A stretch of 64,000 nt of DNA from Ruegeria sp. EL01 (lineage in GTDB: Bacteria > Pseudomonadota > Alphaproteobacteria > Rhodobacterales > Rhodobacteraceae). Where the stretch lies: contig NZ_OMPS01000004.1 in the NCBI RefSeq assembly GCF_900313035.1, positions 152,099 to 216,098 of the forward strand. The letters run 5' to 3'. Each line of letters starts with the position of its first letter. Position 1 is the stretch's first letter. Under the pieces are notes generated by a model. It had not been told where the DNA came from, ran no database searches, and saw only the letters and a program-made list of their open reading frames with translations. Below are positions 40,839 to 49,200 of this stretch, in pieces. The position numbers and the translations under genes were made by a program.

Positions 40839-43466
40839 ATGCAGGATTACGCTCGGGAGGAATCGGAACAAACGAGTTCGTCGATCCAAACGCGATACGG
40901 TACTTTTCATGTTCCAGATGGGTCTGATACGATTTCAGATTCTCTTCGCCTGTATGGTGAGTGGGCTCAGTCCGAACTCGATATTCTATGTGACTTTTTG
41001 AGCGACGGAGATACGGTTATTGATGGTGGATCATGTTATGGTACGCATGCACGCGCATTTTCACACAGCGTTGGCCCGAACGGACAAGTCATCGGCTTTG
41101 AACCTTTTGCTGAAAATCGCCGGATCTTCAAGCTGAACGCAGCTGCGTCTCAACTGCGCAACATTGACGTGAGGGCGAGTGCACTGGGCGCAAACCCGGG
41201 GAGCGGGCGAGTTGCCGAACGTTTTGCGGATAACGCAGGTGGCACTAGAATAACGGCTTGCGAAACAGGTGGTACGCTTACAATGACGCGCCTTGATGAT
41301 GAGGTGCAGGAGAGAGTTGCGTTTATCAAACTCGATCTTGAAGGTACCGAGCTGGACGCATTGAAAGGAGCGACCAGGATCCTCTCACAGGACCAGCCGA
41401 TTGTGTTTTGCGAAGTATTGGACGTGTCGACCGGGGCGCAGATACTCAACTACATGTCTGAACAAGGATATGTTTGCTACGGTTTGAATACGCCTGCGTT
41501 TCGGCCAGATAACTTCAACAGATCAGACGAAGACATCTTCTTCGGCGGCACAGAATGCGGTCTGCTTTTTCTCTCGGAAGATCGAAGCGAGATTTTTTCA
41601 GAGCTTGTCGAGAGGCACATCCTTCCTAAGATTGAGACACTAGATGATCTGGCTTTGCTGCTGCTGCAACAGCCCCAATATTGTTGGTCAACACTCGCCA
41701 ACTTGGGTTCTGCGTCCATCTTGGAAGTTCCGAAAGCTCTACACGACGTCACTCGACTCGAGCAGGAAACGTCACGACTCGAGCAGGAAACGTCACGACT
41801 CGAGCAGGAAACGTCACGACTCGTGCAGGAAACATCAATCGTCAAAAAAGAGGCAGCAGCTCGACTGGCAAAGCTGGTATCGCAATCGCAACCTGACATC
41901 GCGGATTTGATGCTTTCGTTGGAGCAATGGAAAGAGGAAAACAATTACGCGATCCGGCTGGCCAAACGAGTCCGAAAACTGCCCTTTGCGCTATATTTCA
42001 GGACCAACTCCAAGCATCGTCGCGGCACCAGGCAACTGCTGAAATCCAATGTCGGACCGCAGAATGCACTAGATAAACTGGAGAAGTTGAAGAAGTTACT
42101 AAGCGGAGCGCCATCCCATGCGTCAAGCTCCTCGGTCTTATCTGAGGGGCATCGAGCAAAAGTCATCAATGCGATTGCTTCGGCTAGTTCAAAAGCTACG
42201 CTGGCACCGTTACCAGATTTGACTGAAGCAGTTCTAGATGCGCCTGCTATTGCCAGAAAGCTAGCTGCGGGACGCGATCAGATAGTACTTAGCATATGCC
42301 ACGATGACTATCGCGAGGTGACTGGTGGCACGCAGATCTGCATTCAGATTGAGGCGGAAAGAGCTCTCAAGTCAGGGATCGACTATCTGAATATCCATCC
42401 AGTCAGGACCTGCAACGCTTTGTTGCCAGATGAAGAAACTGAGACGGCTATGTTTCGCCTGGTTCTGAATGGTGAGTGCATTGGGATCGCGCGATACGCC
42501 GAGTTAATCGTTGCTACCGCGGATCGGTTTGCAGCTGGCCAAGTTTTCAAGTGCGTCATCCACCATTTGCTAGGCCACTCGCCTGAGACGGTTGAGCAAT
42601 TGATTGAAGCGAGCTGCAATCGAACAGCGTGCTTTTGGCTACATGATTTCTTTGCGGCGTGCCAAAGCTATACGCTACTGCGAAACAACCTAAGCTATTG
42701 CAATGCTCCGGATGTTGGTTCGCAGGGCTGTAACATCTGCATTTACGGGGACGGGAGAACGCGCCACACGCAGCGTTTCCGAGACTTCTTCGAGCGAGTT
42801 GAAATCACCGCTTTGGCGCCATCTCGGGTAGCGGCTGATATTTGGGTAAAAGCATGTAACTATAAGTTGCATGACCTGATTGTTCACCCTCACACAATAC
42901 TCAAGAGCGAGCCGCGGCAAGCGTCCTTGCCTGCAGTTGGCAATGGGGCTGGGGGTACCATTAAAATAGCCTTCGTGGGTGCACCATTACCCCACAAAGG
43001 ATGGGATGATTTCTCGACGCTGGTTGAGGCCGAGGCTATTAATCCCGAATTAGAATTCCACTATTTTGGTAAGAGCGATGTGAGCCTGAATGTCATCAAG
43101 CATCGCGTGGACACCGCGGCCAGCCAGGTTCCTGATGCAATGACAAGAGCTCTGTCGGCTGCAGGCATTGATCTTGTGGTTCATTTTGCTCCATGGCCGG
43201 AAACATTCTCGTTGACGACATCTGAGGCGCTGGCAAGTTCGGCCTACGTTGTGACACATGGGCAATCTGGCAACGTTTCTCATTTGGTCAAATCAACGGG
43301 CCGTGGAGTTGTGTTGGACAGCAGCAAAAACCTCGCGGACTGGGTGAAAAGTGATGCTTGCAAAGAGTTGGTTCAACAAGCACGTCAACGACGTCGCACC
43401 GAAGTGTTGACATCCGAATACAGCGACATGGCGATACCCCACCTTCAAAACATGAGCGCAAAATGA
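40839..43466 (+). CDS. FkbM-type methyltransferase fused to a glycosyltransferase
   Basis: Large two-enzyme protein of 875 residues. Residues about 15-260 form a SAM-dependent FkbM methyltransferase (VIDGGSCYGTHARAF, QVIGFEPFAENRRIF, VAFIKLDLEGTELDALKG). A coiled-coil linker (about 300-370) contains four copies of the heptad T-S-R-L-E-Q-E. Residues about 470-870 form a GT-B glycosyltransferase with a C-terminal GT4-like half (IKIAFVGAPLPHKGWDDF, and PWPETFSLTTSEAL as donor-binding region). It is the first of three or four co-directional genes, probably for methylation and extension of a surface glycan or glycosylated protein. The stop overlaps the next start (ATGA). Confidence 0.82.
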   Translation: MQDYAREESEQTSSSIQTRYGTFHVPDGSDTISDSLRLYGEWAQSELDILCDFLSDGDTVIDGGSCYGTHARAFSHSVGPNGQVIGFEPFAENRRIFKLNAAASQLRNIDVRASALGANPGSGRVAERFADNAGGTRITACETGGTLTMTRLDDEVQERVAFIKLDLEGTELDALKGATRILSQDQPIVFCEVLDVSTGAQILNYMSEQGYVCYGLNTPAFRPDNFNRSDEDIFFGGTECGLLFLSEDRSEIFSELVERHILPKIETLDDLALLLLQQPQYCWSTLANLGSASILEVPKALHDVTRLEQETSRLEQETSRLEQETSRLVQETSIVKKEAAARLAKLVSQSQPDIADLMLSLEQWKEENNYAIRLAKRVRKLPFALYFRTNSKHRRGTRQLLKSNVGPQNALDKLEKLKKLLSGAPSHASSSSVLSEGHRAKVINAIASASSKATLAPLPDLTEAVLDAPAIARKLAAGRDQIVLSICHDDYREVTGGTQICIQIEAERALKSGIDYLNIHPVRTCNALLPDEETETAMFRLVLNGECIGIARYAELIVATADRFAAGQVFKCVIHHLLGHSPETVEQLIEASCNRTACFWLHDFFAACQSYTLLRNNLSYCNAPDVGSQGCNICIYGDGRTRHTQRFRDFFERVEITALAPSRVAADIWVKACNYKLHDLIVHPHTILKSEPRQASLPAVGNGAGGTIKIAFVGAPLPHKGWDDFSTLVEAEAINPELEFHYFGKSDVSLNVIKHRVDTAASQVPDAMTRALSAAGIDLVVHFAPWPETFSLTTSEALASSAYVVTHGQSGNVSHLVKSTGRGVVLDSSKNLADWVKSDACKELVQQARQRRRTEVLTSEYSDMAIPHLQNMSAK
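41748..41831 (+). repeat. Four in-frame 21-base tandem repeats
   Basis: The unit ACGTCACGACTCGAGCAGGA (plus one A) encodes the heptad TSRLEQE. Copies 2 and 3 are identical; copies 1 and 4 differ at a few bases. The repeats sit in the coiled-coil linker, and copy-number change would lengthen the linker by whole heptads without a frameshift. Confidence 0.85.
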
Positions 43467-44494
43467 CAGTGCATGCTTTTACAAGCTTTTCATTTAGTTA
43501 TCTTAACCGTGCGCGGGTCTTGGCCAGCTCACTCAGGCGGCAGCATCCCGATTGGGTTATTTGGGCGGTTTTGACGGATCATCCTCCTCAGGGGTTTGAA
43601 TACTCTACGGAAGGTGAGGACTTTGATCGGCTGGTAACGGCTGATGATTTGTATGGCGAAACAACCGATCCATGGCTGTTTCGACATGACATCGTAGAGG
43701 CGTGTACGGCTGTCAAAGGACAAGCTCTCAAGCACATTATGGATCAGCCCGGGGTTGAGAAGGTTATCTATTTTGATCCTGACATTGCTGTTTTCTCAAC
43801 GATGCAGCCCGTTGTCGAGTTGCTGGACGAATGGTCAATTGTCCTCACTCCGCACCAAACCACCCCCGATACTGAGGAAATCGCTGTACGCGACAACGAG
43901 ATCACGTCGTTGCACTACGGAACTTATAATCTTGGATTTCTGGCGGTTCGTAATGACCAAGAAGCGCGTGCCTTCGCCGATTGGTGGACCGAGCGCCTTA
44001 ATACATGGTGTTATGATCGCTTGGATATTGGGGTTTTTGTAGACCAGAAATGGTGCAATTTGATTCCCTGCTACTTTGACAACGTCAAAGTACTGCGGGA
44101 TCCTGGATACAACGTCGCCAGCTGGAACCTGAGCAAAAGAACGATGTCAGTTTCCTCCGAAGGAGGTCTTCTGATCAACGGTGTTCCGTTACGCTTTTAT
44201 CATTTTACAAAGCTTGGGCCTGTCGGTAACACAATGACCGAAAGGTATGCCCAGGGAAATTCAGAAATCTACGAACTCTGGGCATGGTATGAGCGCGAAG
44301 TTACCCGCTTCACTGATCCTACTATTCCTGCAGGGTGGTGGTATTACGGCATCTTTCAAGATGGTACAAAGATTCCGAAAGGAGCCCGAGAACTGTATCG
44401 GGATCGTGAAGACCTCAGGCGGAGTTTCCCTGATCCCTTCAAAGATGGCTATCTGCGTTGGCTGAAGAAAAATACCGATCTGATACGCAAGTGA
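43463..44494 (+). CDS. Nucleotide-sugar glycosyltransferase (GT-A type)
   Basis: Cytoplasmic enzyme of 343 residues starting MTVHAFTSFSFSYLNRARVL at an ATGA overlap with the preceding gene. The DxD-type metal-binding motif is IYFDPDIAVF (about residue 105), and HYGTYNLGFLAVRN with the downstream DQKWCNLIP resembles GT-A sugar transferases seen in glycan clusters. Substrate cannot be assigned. Co-transcribed with the FkbM/glycosyltransferase fusion and with the methyltransferase that follows. Confidence 0.78.
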   Translation: MTVHAFTSFSFSYLNRARVLASSLRRQHPDWVIWAVLTDHPPQGFEYSTEGEDFDRLVTADDLYGETTDPWLFRHDIVEACTAVKGQALKHIMDQPGVEKVIYFDPDIAVFSTMQPVVELLDEWSIVLTPHQTTPDTEEIAVRDNEITSLHYGTYNLGFLAVRNDQEARAFADWWTERLNTWCYDRLDIGVFVDQKWCNLIPCYFDNVKVLRDPGYNVASWNLSKRTMSVSSEGGLLINGVPLRFYHFTKLGPVGNTMTERYAQGNSEIYELWAWYEREVTRFTDPTIPAGWWYYGIFQDGTKIPKGARELYRDREDLRRSFPDPFKDGYLRWLKKNTDLIRK

Positions 44495-44577
44495 TATTTG
44501 TGCTAAGCCCTTGAAAGAAAAACGACCCGACACCTGAGTTGCTTCGAAATGCTTCTCTCCAACGCGATGGTATCCCA

Positions 44578-45312
44578 ATGACACTTCCACCACGAAAGAT
44601 TGTATATTCCGAAACGCACAATGCAGATCTGGTTGATTATCCGATTCGAGATATCGACGAAGATGCGCAGTTTACGGACTTGTTCCATAAGTCGCGAGAC
44701 TTCACGATGACAGGCAAAGATGCGATGTTTGCGCTTCATAATGCCTGCAAATACGTACACTCTGCGGGCATTTCTGGCGATTTCGTTGAATGCGGCACTT
44801 GGATGGGTGGAAGTGCAATCCTTGCCGGGCTGACATTTGAAGCGCTGGACGCTCCGCGCGATCTTTGGCTCTATGATACATTCGAAGGAATGACGGCGCC
44901 GACCGAGGCAGATGTGGATGTCAATGGTGATAGTGCTTCGGCATTGATGGAGTCATTCAGCGATGAGACGGGCTGGTGCTATGCGTCGCTCGATCAAGTG
45001 TCCCAAAATTTCGCTGCAGCGGGCTTGTCAACAAAGACCTCACACTTTGTAAAAGGTGATGTCATGGAAACGTTGAAGGACAACCTACCGGAGCAGATCT
45101 CAGTATTGCGGCTCGACACTGATTGGTACGAGTCGACGCGTTTTGAGCTGGAAGTACTTTATCCTAGGTTGTCAAAAGGTGGTGTGTTGATAATTGATGA
45201 TTATGGGCATTGGTCCGGTTCGCGAAAAGCCACTGATGAGTATTTTTCATCAATTCAAGCACCGCTGTTAAACCGGGTAAATGATCAGGTCAGACTTTGC
45301 ATCAAAGTATGA
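44578..45312 (+). CDS. TylF/MycF-family O-methyltransferase
   Basis: SAM-dependent methyltransferase of 244 residues from the ATG giving MTLPPRKIV; no strong ribosome site is visible and a TTG at 44539 is an alternative. Family segments are SGDFVECGTWMGGSAILAG, WLYDTFEGMTAPTEAD, VLRLDTDWYESTRFELEVL and GGVLIIDDYGHWSGSRKA, the last two carrying the Mg-binding aspartates. TylF proteins methylate sugar hydroxyls of glycosylated products. In this context it probably methylates a sugar in the glycan built by the two upstream enzymes. Confidence 0.85.
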   Translation: MTLPPRKIVYSETHNADLVDYPIRDIDEDAQFTDLFHKSRDFTMTGKDAMFALHNACKYVHSAGISGDFVECGTWMGGSAILAGLTFEALDAPRDLWLYDTFEGMTAPTEADVDVNGDSASALMESFSDETGWCYASLDQVSQNFAAAGLSTKTSHFVKGDVMETLKDNLPEQISVLRLDTDWYESTRFELEVLYPRLSKGGVLIIDDYGHWSGSRKATDEYFSSIQAPLLNRVNDQVRLCIKV

Positions 45313-45367
45313 GAAAACACTGAGGGTCATTCTGTTGGTGAATTCAACTTTGGACTTCAAAACATAG

Positions 45368-45610
45368 CTTCTGAAAGCTGCTCAACAGCTTCCATTTGTT
45401 CCCGCAGTTATTGAATGGTTGGTGACAGATGAAGGCCGGCTCGAAGGAAAGAAAACCTTTGATTTTGGATGCGGCGGCGCTTCTGCTGTGGGCATCGCTT
45501 TGAAGCGCATTGCACATGTGCATGGAGTGACCTTGATAACGATGCAGATGCCTGGTTTGCAGCTGGGGTTCTTGCGCTTTGGCGGAAAGGTGAAGGCCAA
45601 TCTTGACTGA
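45368..45610 (+). pseudogene. N-terminal fragment of a SAM-dependent methyltransferase
   Basis: An open stretch after a TAG encodes LLKAAQQLPFVPAVIEWLV, then LEGKKTFDFGCGGASAVGIA and LKRIAHVHGV, which follows the motif I pattern of class-I methyltransferases (LDFGCGxGxxAL). After residue about 60 the similarity fades and a stop follows, so motifs II-IV are missing. It has no clear start codon or ribosome site. It looks like a decayed member of the glycan-modification gene set. Confidence 0.4.
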
Positions 45611-45733
45611 CGTGCGACCGGCATGCGGGGAAATGGCTATACGATGTGTCCCAATGGGCTGCATGCGGTCAGCCTGCTGAATTTTCGCGGTTTCCCAGAC
45701 CAACTGTCTTGCCGAGGTTGGCGCCAACAATGG

Positions 45734-45768
45734 TGAACCGCTGAAAGCGCCGCCATGTCAGCGGTTCA
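45734..45768. repeat. Perfect 11-base inverted repeat
   Basis: TGAACCGCTGA (45734-45744) and TCAGCGGTTCA (45758-45768) form a strong hairpin with a 13-base loop. It lies 25 bases past the stop codon of the small exported protein gene and could end its transcript, although there is no T run. Confidence 0.55.
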
Positions 45769-45792
45769 CGCATCACCTGACTTCTTCATTTG

Positions 45793-46119
45793 TCAGTCGA
45801 TGAACGAGTATTCGCCCAAGTCACACAGGTTTAGGCCAAAATCCTCGGCCTCGGAGTCATCGGCAAAGCTGCCGCGGATATCGTAGGTGCATGTGGTCAA
45901 CCCGTCCGCAATGGTAATTCCCGCTTGTTGTCCCGGTGCGATGTGATCACCGGCCAGCAGGTTTTCTTCCCAGAACTCGGATGACGTGGGCGAGACATTG
46001 AACCCGACCAACGCGGAGCTGCTTTCGTTAATGAGCAGGAATTGCAGGTCTTCCGCATATGCTGGTGTTTGGGATGACAAGGCGGCGATAGTCAGCATCG
46101 CAAAAGTGTGTTTGTTCAT
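45793..46119 (-). CDS. Small exported protein, two cysteines, unknown function
   Basis: Protein of 108 residues with a signal peptide (MNKHTFAMLTIAALSSQ, cut at about residue 21, AYAED). The mature part has the pattern LINESSSALVGFNVSPTSS, FWEENLL, PGQQAGITI, CTYDIRGSF and a second Cys in LNLCDLG. This matches a widespread family of short exported bacterial proteins that databases sometimes mislabel as argininosuccinate lyase. The two cysteines probably form a disulfide. It is the gene immediately downstream of the giant autotransporter on the same strand. Confidence 0.75.
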   Translation of the reverse strand: MNKHTFAMLTIAALSSQTPAYAEDLQFLLINESSSALVGFNVSPTSSEFWEENLLAGDHIAPGQQAGITIADGLTTCTYDIRGSFADDSEAEDFGLNLCDLGEYSFID

Positions 46120-46251
46120 CGAATGGATCCTTCTGTTTTCTTGAAAGTTATTGTGGGCCACCGACTTGAGGGGGTCTGTGAGTGGCAGTATGGTGGCCCA
46201 CGAGAGACAGCGCTCGTTTGGCGCTCGCTCTATTCTGTTGCTGCAGACAAC

Positions 46252-49200
46252 CTAGAACCGGAACTCGAGTCCTATCTGGCCCGCAAACCCGTGGTCGTCG
46301 GAACTGCCGTCAAAACCACTTTGGGCAGATACTTGGCCAAACAGCATGGTTTGTGTCGCGATTTCCAGATGACCACCAAGCGTCAGCTCGAGGTTATTTT
46401 TGCCGCGTTTTGTGGTGATTGTGTCATTGCCAAATGAAACACCGGTTTCGTTGTCGAAGGCGCGGGTGTAGTCAAACTGGCCAAACAAAGCGCCGATCTC
46501 ACCAAAATCCCGTTCTACACGCAGGCCAAGGCGGGCACGCAAGGTTTCACCGTCGGAAACCGTTCCGACTGCGCTGCCCGTCACATCATTGAGATCATCC
46601 GCGTCAACGCTGCTGTAGATAAGCTGTGCCTGCGGCACAATGTTCAAACCGTTGTTCAGTTGGTAGAACTTGCCAACCTCGATCGAGACTGCATAGCCAT
46701 CTCCATCGGTGTCCACTTCCTGCCCACCTGCCAGACGGGTTGTACTGTCAAAGAAAGCGTAACGGATCTGGCCATCAAGATAGAGTTGACTATCAGCCAG
46801 CCAAAGCGCGCTAGCTGTCAGGTCATAGGCGTCGGTGTCTATCTGCCCAGTGGCCAATGAGGTTGCGCTGTTTGTGGAAAGCGTCGTTGCCCCAAACTCA
46901 AGACCCCCAATAAGTGAGCCGTTACCGAACTCCGCAAGGGGTTGGCTGGCCCCCACGCGCAGACCACCGCCTGTTGTCTTGTTGGTGCGGTCCCCATTGG
47001 TGTATTGATCACGCCCCCCTTCGGCCTCCAACCAGAACAGCGGTTGATCCGTTGTGCTCAGGTCGATCAGGGCTCGGCTGACGGTGTTCGCATCAGACGA
47101 GCCAGTACGACCCGACAGGCGGCGTAGCGCCCCGCTCAGGGCAATCTGATCGCTGAATTGCTGAACCGCTGCGGCGAGAAAGGCTCTGTCTGGGTTGGTG
47201 TTCACCTCTCCATCCGAATTGAACGGCGACAGAACGAATTGGCCGGTGGCCGCGTCGTAATTCAGAACATAGGCGACAGATCCGTCATTGACCGCATCCT
47301 GACCATTCCTTGTCACGAAGTCTCCATTCACCAACCGGAAATCGCCCGCGGTACTCGTGCCGTTGACAGTGGCGAGGGTAAAGTTCTGAAGTGCACCGCC
47401 CCCGTTTCCGGCTTTCTCGACCTGCAACCCCTGTTGTGCCCCCGCGCTGTCGCCGGTTACGACGATCTGGTCATTGGCGCCGGTTGCAAAGTTGACATCA
47501 AGCGCGACAGTACCCGCCCCAGCGAGATTGCCCCCGAAGGTCAAACGATCTCCGCTCTGACCATCGGCCAGTCGAATAAGGCCATTGCTGAGCGTGTCGC
47601 CACCGATGCTAACGGCCCCGTCCCCGCCAAACCCGGCATGGAAACGGCTGGTCGCGTCAATTTGCAACGCTCCGCCCAAAGCCAGATTTGCATCGCCTGC
47701 AGTAATGCTGGATCCGTTCAGAGCAGTTAGTACACCAAAATCTGCCGTTGCACCGGTGAGGGTGAGGGCGCTGCCATTATCCGCTACGGTGCTTTCCCAA
47801 TTGGTGAAGCGCGCTCCGTCCAAGGCACCACTGAAGGCTGAGAAGGCCAGACGGTCCTGCGTGCCTGCGCCACCGTCAAACAGAGTTCCACCGCTGATAT
47901 CTGCGCCACCATTCACCGTGAGAGCATCGTTGCCGTCATTCAGCTGTACCGATCCGGTAACCGCTGATCCTGCCGCCAGGGTGACCTGACTGTTGCCCTC
48001 GTCGTTGGTGATCGCCACTCCGGATGCGGATGAAACCGATGCGCCGCTGTTGAGGGTGATCACACTCAGCCCACCGGTATTGGTTCGGGTGTTGATGCCA
48101 GCTCCGGTGCCGCCTGATACAGCACCCGACACAGTGACCGATGTTACGCCGCTGCCTGTGTTTCGGGCGTAGATTCCATTGATAGCACCAACGACGGTCC
48201 CGGACGTTGTGACGGACAGAGCCCTGTCACCGCTACCTCGGTTCACCGCTTCAATGGCATTGGTCCCTGAACCAGTGACGTCCCTGGCCTGGATTGTCAG
48301 CGTACCGCTGCCGGAGTTACGCGCAATGATCCCATATGACGCACCAGAAACTAACCCAGAAGTAGTGATCGACAGGTCAGTACCATAGTTCCGGGCATCG
48401 ATCCCCCGGCCTCCGGTTCCGGTAACATTATTTGTCTGGACCATCATCGCACCGGTACCATTGTTGGCAGCGAGGATACCGTTAGAGCCCGTGACCGTCC
48501 CCGAAGCTGTGATTGACTGATCTGTGCCGGCGTTCTCGGCCCTGATCCCGTTGGTATTGGTTCCGGTCACATCCACAACCGAGATCGTCTGGGACCCGGT
48601 GCCGGTGTTGTCTGCGCGCAAGCCATCAGTGACCCCGCTGATCAGGCCGGTGGTTGTGATGGATTGGTCAGTACCTCGGTTAAAGGCCACAAGACCTGTG
48701 CCGACGGTTCCAGTGACATCTGTTGCCGCGATTGACATGGCGCCGCTGCCATCGTTGATGGTGAAAATCCCCGTGGTACCGCTGGCGGTGCCGGTCGTCG
48801 TGATCGACAGATTGGTGCCGTTGGCGCTGTTGCGGGCGTTAATGCCAAATCCGGTGGTTCCCGTGACATCCGCTGCTGCGATTGTCAGCGCGCCAGAGCC
48901 CGCGTTCTGCGCGTCAATTCCTCGTGTCGCCCCACTGACCGACCCGGTGGTTGCGACCGACAGGTCAGTGCCGGTTGCACCATTGCGGAGGTAAATCCCT
49001 TCCTCCGTCGTTCCTGCAACGTTGACTGCAGAAACTGTCAGCGCGCCGCTGCCCTCGTTTCGGGCTTCGATCCCTTTGGTAACAGCACTGATCGTGCCTG
49101 TGGATGTGACCGAAAGGTTCGCGCCACGGTTGGTTAGATCAAGTCCATTTAAGCGTGTTGATGTCACATCCGCGACTGAAAGGGTCATGTCGCCTGTGCC

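Noticed and set aside
41748..41831. Tandem 21-base repeat considered as a CRISPR array
   Set aside because: There are no spacers; the units are contiguous, in frame and encode coiled-coil heptads.
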